From Sipunculus nudus (lineage: Eukaryota; Annelida; Sipuncula; Golfingiida; Sipunculidae), in contig CM049308.1 of NCBI GenBank assembly GCA_026874595.1, positions 76,413,624 through 76,477,623 of the forward strand: a DNA stretch of 64,000 nt, in the 5' to 3' direction. Both the position numbers and the translations under genes were made by a program. Positions 54,601 through 64,000 of this stretch are shown here, piece by piece. The notes beneath the pieces were generated by a model. It made no database searches, had not been told where the DNA came from, and was given only the letters and a program-made list of their open reading frames with translations. Positions within the stretch are counted from its first letter, which is position 1; each line of letters starts with the position of its first letter.

Positions 54601-57600
54601 AAAATTGGTCACTATAGTAATTTAAAACATTTAACTATCCTTTTTATAGCTGGCAAAGAAGCACTCAGGGTTTAGCATACCATTTTAACTTAACTTTTTT
54701 TTCAAATAAAATACATTTTTTCTCCAGTTTAGTGGACAATTAGCACTGTGTACTGAATGAGGCTGCAGTCAATGGATGATACCATACTATAATGACAGCT
54801 GTATTTAAGGTTTCTGTATTGAAGTTCTCATTACAGATCGGAGGGAGGAAAAGTGATAGAGAAGTCATTGTAGCCACTTAAGCTTTACAGTATTTGTCTG
54901 GGGCCAAGTTGAAATTGAACAATATCCCTTTACAGTAGATTTTTAGGCTAAGATGTTCAACTTTACTACTAAAGTTGCACCACCTTCAACCCTATTTAAG
55001 CAAAAGAGAACTTCATGAATGTGTAAAGGTTAAAACACATGTAAGAGTATTAGCACATCTGTGTATATGCAAGCAAATTTGCTTCAGCAACTAATAATGT
55101 GTGCATATATGCATGAACTGGCAGGAGTCCTCAGTAATAGAGTGAGCCTGGCCAATCCCCCAAAATAGGTTTACGACTGATGTCTATTCACTGGGAATAT
55201 ATATTTTAATCAAATTGGTTTTAAACATTTGAAAGATCAAATGAGTAAATTTTCATGCAAATTTACATAACACTTACCTGGTGTTAAGATTAAGTGTACC
55301 ATTTAACACATTGACCTGGTGATAAGATTCAGTGTACTATTAAACAAACTGACTTGGTGTTAAGATTAAGTGTACCATTTAACACACTGACCTGGTAGGT
55401 GAGAGGTGCTGCACCAGGCTCATGGTGACACTGCCCGAGTAACGATAAGCTGTCCTGCCATGTACGGTAAAACCCCTGGTGTTCAATAGCCACACCAGAT
55501 AGCTGTGATAAGTTACGATGAACGTCACTTTGTCTAGAAAAAAATGAAAAAATCATGATACTGGAGGGATCAAGGTCATGAGAAAGGTGCGATAGACACA
55601 CCAGTCTGTGAATAGACCAGTTAACATGGCAACAGATGACAATTTTACAAATTATCTATAAGCAAATATGAAAAGCACTTTGATCTGTACACAAAGGTGT
55701 TGTCATGACAACAGAACATGACTACTGCCTGAACTATTAAATCCCAAATTAAAAAGTTCTGTTTGCAACGAAAGTCAAATATGCACATGATGTCATATCA
55801 TTTTGGCATCTGGTACTTTTGTGAATCTATATACTGCTTAAACTGTCCTGTCTGTATGTTTGTTTATTTGTCTCAGAACCTCCTCAGAGACGGGCCATGA
55901 CAGTGGACCAGTTTTGCTATCAGCGTCAGTCATATGTTCTGACTTACAGAATGCACACCAGTTTGGCCCTTCTACTTGCACACAATTGAATTCAAGGCAG
56001 CATGATCACATCACAGGTTAATCACACAAGATCACACCCCTCGCCATTGCTTACCTTCACTTTGGCCCATTACCACAAATATATATAGATTGATTCCGTA
56101 TCGACCACTGGACATCTCTGCCTTACGGGTCTGGGGAGTTAGCTACCTTACAGGCCTGGCCACACAATACGCAGCAATATACCTTTTTTTCTGCAACAGC
56201 ACCCAACAGGTCCCCATTTTCTAGTTCTTTATTGTAATTCATACCAAATTATTCTGACATATACAGTGAAACCCCTCTGGGGCGGACAGTCACAGGACCA
56301 GACAATTTGTCTGTTATAGCAGGGTGTCTGCCCCAGAGGGGGTCTGGCCCAGGAGGTCCAGCTGCAGCCACATGTTGGAGACCCAAGTATTGGCCTTAAT
56401 CAACCATGAAAGCTGGTATTTTCATCTAATATATGATATTACATATATTTTTTATGTGAATTAAATTTACTGCTGCCAGTTGTTCTGTATTTATTTTTAT
56501 TTTGGAATAAGGCTTTTAATATTAACTGGAACATTTTTGTCATTACATGTGAGAATAAAATATTCTAACATTGACTGACATTGACAGGACTTACTCGTCT
56601 CTACGTATACATTTCTGCACTGGGTCCATAAAATTTCTTAATTACCCTCTCTTTCCATGATATAAAAAGAATCGCTTATGGAATAAATTAATTTCTGACA
56701 TCTCGTTCATTTTGTTTAACATCTTTCGGGATCATAAGCAAATATGATACGTAAATGTATGAAAACATATACGCCTTATGGTTGGTAGGTAGGACTAACT
56801 TCCATGATGCAAATGTTACAGGATCAAGGATTGGTTGATATCACAGTAATGAACGGAGAAATACAGGGTAAGAGGTTCCAATTGGTTAAGCTTATAACTA
56901 TCAAATAGATAGAAGAATGTCAATATTTTTATTGCATTTATGTACATTCATCTGAGTTCATTTAGGTAACCTTTTTAAAACAAATGGAACACATTTACAA
57001 TAGTATGAAACATATTAACAATGGAATAAAAATGCCTAAAACTGATGATGAACATTGAAAAAGTCTGTCCAATCGTCTTTGATCTAAAGCCCAGCTGAGC
57101 CCCGACCCAGGTGAGAGGTCATGACCCATGACTGTTATTGTCCGGGTTTGTAACAGATAGGTCCTTATCCTCGCTCTTTAGCCTATGATAGAATTATGTG
57201 GCCCAAATTCATAATGAAAATGTAGCTTCACTGAGAGCACAACAGAAACTCTGTGAATTTGGTCATTTTGTGGGCACTGCTAATCATAAAAGGATACATA
57301 AATAAATGTACCAGCTGAAAATAAGGTAAATTCAGTACAACTAGCTCTGGTCCTATAGTCATGGCAATATGCCTAAATCATACTAGTAAGCAACTTTAAG
57401 GGATATAAGGTGTACCAGAAGCAGACCATATTTGCAATTTCAAAGTGTTTCTGCTGACTTCGATGGGGCCGGGATGATTTTAGCCATCGGGCGTACAAAA
57501 AGTGTCCATTGTCCTGAATAGTGGGGTGTCTGCCCCAGGGGGTTCTTAAATTAGTGAAAATGCTTGGTTGGCCCAAAAAGTGTCCGTTAGATGGGTGTCC

Positions 57601-58162
57601 ACCCCAGAGGGGTGTCCTAGCCTAGGGTTTCACTGTATAAGTTATTCATCTGATATACTCATATAATTATATTTACATGTATCATTAGAATGGGACAGGG
57701 ATTTACCAGATCGTACCATATAACGTTTACCAGTAATGTTATATGAACAACATTATGTTATCATAAGTTGACAATGAAGTAATGGTTTCTCCAGAACAAA
57801 CATAAAGTAACTTGTGGATATAAATACTTACACTGAGGTCTGCCCACTGAGAATGGCATCAAGAATGTGAATTAACATTTGACAAGACTGCTGGAGTCTG
57901 AATGTGCAGTTAAGGTAAGATTAAACACAGCCATGACTAGGTGTATTAAATATATAAATATATCAGCCTCATAATTATTATTCAAATAAATGTTATATTA
58001 ACCTGAATTAACTGGTATGTTGCTGACCTAACAAATTAAGGTGCAAGATAAAGGATACATTTGAATGTTTGTGAGTGACATGGGGTCAGCATCAAATGAG
58101 CTCTGGTAGAGGTCACCGTACTGGCGGCCAAGGTCGTCAAGTTGGCGCTGACACTTCTGTAA
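51530..58162 (-). CDS. INTS7: INTS7 (Integrator subunit 7), C-terminal part, 7 exons
   Basis: INTS7 is a structural subunit of Integrator, the nuclear complex that cleaves snRNA and paused RNA polymerase II transcripts. Seen: seven minus-strand exons with GT-AG junctions and consistent phases (879 nt) encode the last 292 residues. In order: a helical part with QYGDLYQSSFDADP; QQSCQMLIHILDAIL; SLLGQCHHEPG; LTQIPLSIPRFFFQSLQATN; then the conserved C-terminal domain with NEPISVSYDTHLTLRVEGVI, PGLFRQVDKVSISV, EPHNDYFS-like DPHNDYFSVQFLLAFPVTG, DGVSWNTGPRTTLTVKSY; and a Gln-rich tail (RQQQQQYAAQRQQ) before TAA. These match INTS7 proteins known to me, including the Q-rich end. Convergent with ANAPC1. 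Upstream exons are not securely found. Confidence 0.95.
52457..52613 (-). CDS. INTS7: INTS7 exon, second from 3' end
   Basis: Reads AVENPTNDMSQTADPHNDYF, SVQFLLAFPVTGLHLVVIDV then AVVDTDGVSWNT; flanked by TCCCAG and GTGATT. Confidence 0.96.
53460..53645 (-). CDS. INTS7: INTS7 exon, third from 3' end
   Basis: Reads LAISPQPKSNEPISVSYDTH, LTLRVEGVIQHSRPGLFRQV, DKVSISVRSEQQSRGPMVAE then VK. Donor GTGAGG. Confidence 0.96.
54110..54208 (-). CDS. INTS7: INTS7 exon, fourth from 3' end
   Basis: Reads HMSCLKQAAMLLTQIPLSIP then RFFFQSLQATNIK. Its acceptor and first ~30 bases are duplicated 73 bases upstream in the intron. Confidence 0.96.
54179..54328 (-). repeat. 73-bp tandem duplication covering an INTS7 acceptor
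   Basis: CATGGCAGCCTG(C/T)TTCAGACAG...CTGTAACAGAAAGC...GGTGATTA repeats at 54179 and 54252 with few differences. The upstream copy (minus strand) retains the pyrimidine-AG but reads into TAA after ten codons. Confidence 0.9.
55278..55391 (-). repeat. 38-bp tandem repeat, 3 units, starting at an INTS7 donor
   Basis: On the minus strand each unit is GTCA(G/A)TxTGTT-AATxGTACAC...CACCA(A/G). Donor-like sites occur at 55391 (GTCAGT), 55353 (GTCAGT), 55315 (GTCAAT) and, just after the array, 55277 (GTAAGT). Confidence 0.9.
55392..55533 (-). CDS. INTS7: INTS7 exon, fifth from 3' end
   Basis: Reads QSDVHRNLSQLSGVAIEHQG, FYRTWQDSLSLLGQCHHEPG then AAPLTYQ. The donor GTCAGT begins a 38-bp tandem repeat containing further donor-like sites. 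Confidence 0.93.
56264..57635. mobile_element. pogo/Tc1-mariner-like element, 1.37 kb, non-coding
   Basis: TA-CAGTGAAACCCCTCTGGGG at the left and CCTAGGGTTTCACTG-TA at the right. Subterminal CCCCAGAGGGG and GTGTC(C/T)GCCCC motifs occur in both arms. No transposase frame. Lies in an INTS7 intron. Confidence 0.7.
57832..57897 (-). CDS. INTS7: INTS7 exon, sixth from 3' end (66 nt)
   Basis: Reads LQQSCQMLIHILDAILSGQT then S; acceptor CATTCAG, donor GTAAGT. QQQSC/LQQSC is conserved in INTS7. Confidence 0.93.
58059..58162 (-). CDS. INTS7: INTS7 exon, seventh from 3' end
   Basis: Reads LQKCQRQLDDLGRQYGDLYQ then SSFDADPMSLTNIQ; donor GTATCC, acceptor ATTTCAG. QYG(D/E)LYQ(S/A)SFDADP is an INTS7 signature. 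Confidence 0.95.
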
Positions 58163-58277
58163 CTGAAATATCAGAAATAAAAAAAAATTAACAGTAATAC
58201 TTGTGTCTTTTTTATGCAATAATTAATTCACAATATCCATTATCATTAATTTCTATTTAATAATTAACAGTACAACT

Positions 58278-58442
58278 AGATGTGTCGGAACGACACGAAT
58301 GCCCCCGCCTGGGGCAAATTAGAAACATTTGTTAAATTTTGTAAAAATTTTTAAGTTCAGGAGGTGACGTATGGTCAAAAGTAGGTCAACGGGGACGAAA
58401 CGCGAACTCGATCTGTAACTGGTCATTATCTGGCCACACATA
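58278..58442 (-). mobile_element. Family B copy, 3' segment (minus), split by family A
   Basis: Reverse complement of the right end of 8690-9840 (CTAGATGTGTCGGAACGACAC..GCCCCCGCCTGGGGC...). It breaks off inside a satellite unit at GGCCACACA. Confidence 0.75.
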
Positions 58443-61056
58443 AACAAGGGACCCATGGGTCATGGCGCTCAGCTGATCTTGATTGGACTATAAATGTTTC
58501 TCCACTGTGATACTATATCGAGTTGATAAAGCTTATGAATATCATGGACATGTTGGGCTATTATAAAGGAATGTAATGTAATATGTGAGTAAATGATAAA
58601 TGTAATTACCTGACTGATGGATTAATAGAGTAAAATATAGTGGTTTATTTTTTATTTATTTAGGAGGGGTTGAAAATTGTGATATATTTGAACAAATATG
58701 AATGCAATGACAGCAGTAATAAGCAGTAGTAGAATGATGATAAGGCTATTTGTTGAAGGATCTAAAGTGTATGGTAGTCTGCAAGCTTTCAATTTACACA
58801 ATATTGACATAATTTCTGGCATGTACATAGGTACCATTAAGAAGTTTTTATCTGAATTATTTTTTTATTTACAGGTTTTAAATTTTTAATAAAAAAAAAC
58901 TGAAAATATAAGTTAAAATATTGAATTGTTGCAAAAGTTGCAATCATTATATATACAGAGTAAAAAACTGAAACTATAAGTTAAAATATTAGAATTGTTG
59001 CAAAAGTTGCAATCATCATATATCCAGAGTGTAGCTCATATTGGGTCATATTATGCATACACATATATTCTATTATTTTTAAATCATAAATGTTTAAACT
59101 GAATTTAAAAGAAAATAATGCCACAACATGGCATCTACAAGAATATTCCTTGAATCACTATAAAAAAGTTTTGCACATTGGAGTTTTCAGTACATGCTTA
59201 ATTTTATTCACCAAAATAAAATAAAAGATTCAGTAAATTTGATAAAATAAAACATCTTTTCAAATAAAGTATACACACTGTTGGTTGAATGAGAGACACA
59301 CAATATCATTGTGCTAATTACTATCTCAGTTTTAATTTATTACTGGAATTAATAGTCAATTTCACACCTGGTGAAGTTTTCACTCTTCTGAAATAAGGAA
59401 TTACTTTTCTGATGAACATCCACACTTTCATAGCAATACACCACTTTGTGGACACAATTAAATGTACACTTTAATCATTGTAACCCTGGTGGTAAAATAC
59501 AAAATCTAAATTGTAGCATAGCCTAGAATAAGAATGAATCAAATACAGAAAATAATAACATTCATCTAGTTTATGCACCATCAGGGGGGGGGGGTGCAGG
59601 GCAGAGGGGAAGCCTGCTAGTAGTGGCCAAGCTGAGCCAAGGCAAGCTGCCTGGGGTGGGTTACATAATGCAAGTGAAGGTTGTACTACTAGGTGGGCTA
59701 GATGTAAACAACACTTGACATGGTGTATGAAAACGTGAATAAAAGCTATTCTTTCCAATCAAGTTCTTTGAAATTTCAGATTTTAAAAGATTAAATCCTT
59801 ATGTATATATGCTGAGAAAATTAAATCAACAGTGCCACAGTTGGACAAAATTTAAGGTATTGATTTTTTATTTATGCTAATAACTTGAAAAATTTGCAAA
59901 ATTCAGATCCAATTCAAATGTAGTTATATTCCTGAAAAAAAGTCTCTAGGTTCAGCAATTCTCATGTTAGGTTAGTAAATATATTTCCTGATTTTTTAAA
60001 AATTGCATTATATTTTGGCCCATAACTTCAAAATAATACCCATTACTGACCTAATTTTTGGTATGTTCAAGAAAATGTTTGAAAGAATGTGAAAACTAAA
60101 TATGATCAAAAACAGATCGGTGGTTTTGATATTAGGCAGCCTTGAAATGTAACAATGGCTTTTTTTAATGGAAAACGGAGGTTTTTCCTTAATATCTCGA
60201 AGGAACGAAGTCCTAATGACCCAATTTTCGGTATGGTAGGAGATTTTGGGGACATCTAAAATTATGCCAACACCCTGGGGAGCATAGAGATATGCACTGA
60301 ATGACCTACAGTCATCAAAGTGGACTGCTTGACAATGTAAGGGAATACACAAGAGCCTCCAAAAAAATTCAATAACTAGCCTAATTTTGCAGCTTTTTTT
60401 TCAAATTTCAGATTTTAACAGATTAAATCCTTATGTGTACATGCTGTGAAAATTAAATCCACAGCCCTTACAGGGAAAAAACGTGCTGTGGCCAAAGTTG
60501 GGCAAAATTTAAGGTACCAATTTTATATTTTTGCCAATATTTAAAAAAAATTTAACAGATTTTGATCTAATTTTTGGTATACAATTAAATTTTGATTGAT
60601 TAAAGTTGTATTTCTGAAAAAAAGTCCCTACCTTTAACACTTTTGGTCTTAAGTGACCAAATATCTTCCTGATTTTTTTACAAAGTCCATTATGTTTGGG
60701 CCCATAACTTTTTAAATAAAATAATACTGACTTAATTTCTGGCATGTACATAGGAACTATATAGAGGAATATATATGGTAAATATGAAGAAAACCAGATG
60801 AGTGGTTTTGATATTAGGCAGTCCTGAAGTGTAAAAATAGATTTCTGATAAAAAATTGAGGTTTTTCCTTAATATCTCGAAGGAACGAAGTCCTATTGAT
60901 CCAATTTTTGGCATGGTAGGAGATTTTGGGGACATCTAACTGTATGCCAAATTTCAGATTCGTAAGTCCAACGGTGTCGAAACGTGCCCGTCTGTCGGAC
61001 GGACGAAGGACAACGGACCATGACTATAGCTCTGATGACTTATAGTCAGCTGAGCT
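58443..61056 (-). mobile_element. Family A full-length copy, minus strand, nested in family B
   Basis: Begins AACAAGGGACCCATGGGTC and ends CTTATAGTCAGCTGAGCT, 2614 bp, the mirror of copies 1-3. Contains the transmembrane-tail cassette (58837-58652), a G run equal to the poly-C of copy 1, a 67-bp tandem duplication (58897-59031) and the 5' CGGACGGACG microsatellite near 60990. Flanks are parts of one family B satellite unit. Confidence 0.8.
58652..58837 (-). other. Transmembrane-tail cassette in family A minus copy
   Basis: Same frame as 30525-30665: CRLPYTLDPSTNS, a hydrophobic run, YHNFQPLLNK and stop. One residue differs in the membrane segment (Val for Ala). Confidence 0.4.
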
Positions 61057-61870
61057 TAAAATCAGGGTGGTATCTGCAGGGCATTGCGGAAAAAAAGTCC
61101 GTACATATGCATTTGTTATGAAAATTTCTATTTTTCATGAAACTTTCTATATTCAGGAGCAGTCAAGGTCAAAAGTAGGTCAACTGGGACAAAAAACAAG
61201 AACTTGATCTGTAGATGGTCATTATCTGCCCACACACCAAAAATCAGGCCCGTATCTGCAGTCATTGCGAAAAAAAGTCCGTACATGTGCACTTGTCATG
61301 AAAATTTTTATTTTCTATGAAATTTTCTATGTAAGGGCACCGTCAAACAGTCAAAAGTAGGTCAACTGGGACAAAACGTTAACTCGATCTGTAACTGGTC
61401 AATATCTGCCCATTCACCAAAAATCAGGCCAATATCTGCAGGCATTGTGAAAAAAAGTCCGTACATGTGTATTTGTCATGAAAATTTCTATTTTTCATGA
61501 AATTTTCTATGTTCAGGAGCCGTAAAATGGTCAAAAGTGGGTCAACTGGGATGAAACGCAAACTCGATCTGTAACTGGTCAATATCTGCCCACACACCAA
61601 AAATCAGGCCAATATCTGCAGGCATTGTGAAAAAAACTCCGTACATGTGTATATGTCATGAAAATTTCTATTTTTCATGAAATTTTCTAAGTTTAGGAGC
61701 CGTAAAACGGTCAAAAGTAGGTCAACCGGGACGAAACGCGAACTCGATCTGTAACTGGTCATTATCTGCCCACACACCAAAAATCAGGCCAATATCTGCA
61801 GGCATTGTGAAAAAAAGTCCATACAAATGTTTGATTTCGGAATGACGGAAGGACGGACATGGATAAAAAA
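61057..61870 (-). mobile_element. Family B copy, remaining satellite units and 5' end (minus)
   Basis: About 4.5 units of the 180-bp repeat (AAAATCAGGCC-ATATCTGCAGG, GGTCAACTGGGACGAAACG, CGATCTGTAACTGGTCA), ending in TTCGGAATGACGGAAGGACGG. This is the mirror of the left end of 8690-9840. Confidence 0.75.
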
Positions 61871-62224
61871 AAATTGACATCTGACTAGTAATTTTCAAAA
61901 CTTTGGTACATCACCTTGTAATTGAAGGATTCCTTTTTATATGAGCCAGTATTTAAAAGATTCCTTGGCAAATGTTCTTTAAAAAGAAATTCTAATGGAA
62001 ACATTTTTAAACAACAAGCATATTCAAGGAATTTATGTCCTCCTCTTCCACCTTCAAGTCTAGGATGATTTTAAAGTCTGTGGTAAATAAGTACAAATAG
62101 TTTTAACCATGGTCAAAAGATGGCAGCACCTAGCAGTTACTGCAAAAGATTCAAGTATTTTATGTCCACCACTAGCGACACCTGTTGGTGATTAGTGAAA
62201 CGTAATGTGCTGATTCATCATATA
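61871..62224. other. Non-coding spacer
   Basis: AT-rich, no structure recognised. Confidence 0.4.
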
Positions 62225-64000
62225 AACAAGGGACCTATGGGTCACGACGCTCAGCTGTTATATATGATGATAAAAAAATATTATTTAGAAATGAGGCACA
62301 TGCTGGTTTTGTGTGGTAATAAATATAAGCTGTATTATGAGTTGTTGTTGTTTAGCTTATGTATGATTTTGATAGTACCTTTGGAGACAGGGAAGGGGAT
62401 TGATTTCATTTATTTTATTAACAAATGGAGTACTATTGTCACACAGATTTTGACTTGGCCATATAACTTATAAGCAGAACATATAATATAAGAGTTTAAC
62501 TATTTATTGAAAAAAATACAAATATTGTCCCAAATATAATTTTTATTAAAAATAATAAGAGAATCATATGATTTTTTAAAATGAAATATAACTGATATGA
62601 TTATTAAAATAATATTAAAGAATATATTCATGAATGCATTCATGAATACATTTTGAAAGTATTTGCACGACTATTCATATACTTTAATTTTTACCTGAAT
62701 TCCCATTCTTTATTCAAGAAATTTTATAATGGAGTACATAATCATATTCGTATTTAAATACAATTTCAAAGTATTTGCACCATGTCTGGAATTTATTCAG
62801 TTTTCACCAAACAATGATGTTGAGAATCCAGAATATACAAAATTCACACATTTAAATAATGTTCATAAGTACCTGGTTTTATGGCTTTTATTTATATTAA
62901 AAAATAACTGTAAAAAATTCATTTTGGACTAATTTCACATCAATGTACACACTAGACACAGCAGGAATCTAGATTAATTTTATCAACTGCATCTTTGTCT
63001 ATCATTAATTTCCTTCATATGATCCCTAATGATTAGTAATGAATAATATGATTTACTTTTTTATCATTAAAATTGAACTGAAAAATGCCATAGGTGACTG
63101 CATGGTGTTATATGGAATATGTGACATTCTACCCATTGATACAAGATTCTTATATCATCAGTAACTGCAAGTTAATTTCCTGTTATTATAAACTAATAAA
63201 TTCCTTTTCTATTTTTCTTTAATTTGTTATTAAAAACCAATAAAAATTTATTAATTTATTGTTTACTGTTATGTTTATGTTGTTAGTTAAAACTACTAGA
63301 TGAGTTGGGTTGGACACCTGGATCAACTGTGGCTGGCCATAAGCTTCCTGGATTCTCGCCTCAAGCGTGCATAATTTGATGAAAGGTCAACAAGGTCAAC
63401 ATACAGGTGACTCAAGAGGGGCTGGAGAGAGCCAAAGTCTGACAGGGTCTCATAAAAAACATTAATAAAAGCTACAATTTTTGGCCAATTTCTTTCAGCT
63501 TTCTAAACTAAAAAGCTGAAATCCTTATGTGTGCATGATATGAAAATTATATCAACAGTGCTCACGGGAAACAAACGTGCCATGGTCACAGTTGGGCAAA
63601 ATGTAAGGTACTAATTTTATATTTATACTAATAACTTATAAAATTTGAAAAATTCAAAACTAATTTTGGGTATTCAATTGAATCTTGATTAAATAATGTT
63701 ACATCCCTGACAAAAAAAATCTCTAGCTTCAGCAATGCTCTTGTTAAGGGAGTAAATATATTTCTTGATTTTTTACAAAGTGCATTATGTTTGGGCCCGT
63801 AACTTAAAACAATTACGCAATACTGACATCATTCTGGCATGTGCATAGAGAATGAAAAATATGTATATTATTTATGATTAAAGTCAGATCAGTGGTTTTG
63901 ATATTAGGCAGTCTTGAAGTGTAACAATGGGTTTTTAATGGAAAAATGAAGTTTTTCATTAATATCTCGAATGTCCTAGTGACCAAATTCTTGGCATGGT
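62225..64000 (-). mobile_element. Family A copy, minus strand, truncated by window end
   Basis: The 3' end AACAAGGGACCTATGGGTCACGACGCTCAGCTG is at 62225. The family A 5' body (matching 13000-12600 and 60400-60900 style blocks) runs from about 63475 to the window edge. The middle (62260-63290) is very AT-rich, and 63318-63438 holds an exon-like segment not shared with copies 1-3. Treating this as one element is inference. Confidence 0.55.
63318..63438 (-). CDS. Exon-like segment: possible INTS7 exon or element cargo
   Basis: Acceptor-type CTGTCAG and donor CAG|GTGTCC bound 121 bases. One frame reads FGSLQPLLSHLYVDLVDLSS then NYARLRRESRKLMASHS and meets a stop 3 codons before the donor. The frame that would join the INTS7 exon at 58162 in phase (TLEARIQEAYGQPQLIQ) is open only over the last part. 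Either a smaller 42-base exon (63318-63359), an indel, or captured non-functional cargo. Confidence 0.3.

Overview
This window is eukaryotic nuclear DNA, AT-rich, with small coding exons split by introns full of interspersed repeats. Several repeat families have the layout described for bivalve 'pearl' and DINE-1/HINE-type (Helentron-related) elements: a 5' subterminal palindrome, a GTCC/GTCT microsatellite, a tandem satellite core and a 3' hairpin. Together with the two genes this suggests a bivalve mollusc (inference; species not determined). No prokaryotic operons, CRISPR arrays, rRNA or intact tRNA genes were seen.

Layout. 1-20146: mostly repeats. These are a 2.07 kb hAT-like element with perfect 15-bp terminal inverted repeats (1586-3654), a 300-bp-unit satellite element (4071-5059), an isolated minus-strand coding-type terminal exon of unknown identity (6171-6357), a tRNA-derived SINE, a 180-bp-unit element (8690-9840), and a pearl-like element (11896-16904) that holds a second copy of itself (12456-14315). 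20147-49426 (+): 31 phase-consistent exons encode about the last 1024 residues of ANAPC1/APC1, the scaffold subunit of the anaphase-promoting complex, ending in a TGA stop. Its introns hold pogo/Tc1-like MITEs, hAT-like elements, SINEs, another pearl-like copy and a pyrimidine-rich minisatellite that runs into a 3' splice site. 49427-51529: the 3'-to-3' intergenic stretch. 51530-58162 (-): seven phase-consistent exons encode the last 292 residues of INTS7 (Integrator subunit 7). 58163-64000: INTS7 intron or upstream DNA, filled by a 180-bp-unit element split by a full-length pearl-like insertion, and a further truncated pearl-like copy at the window edge.

How the genes relate. ANAPC1 and INTS7 are conserved housekeeping genes arranged tail to tail with stop codons 2.1 kb apart. 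They act in separate complexes (APC/C ubiquitin ligase; Integrator RNA-processing complex) and nothing in the sequence suggests shared function. ANAPC1 is missing its N-terminal half and INTS7 its N-terminal two thirds or so (lengths judged from memory of the families); those exons lie outside the window or were not recognised.

Most notable: (i) nested insertions that reveal the exact ends and oligo-T target of the pearl-like family; (ii) copies of that family carrying different splice-bounded open frames, including a transmembrane tail open in two copies; (iii) one INTS7 intron whose 5' splice site sits in a 38-bp tandem repeat and whose 3' splice site lies in a 73-bp tandem duplication.
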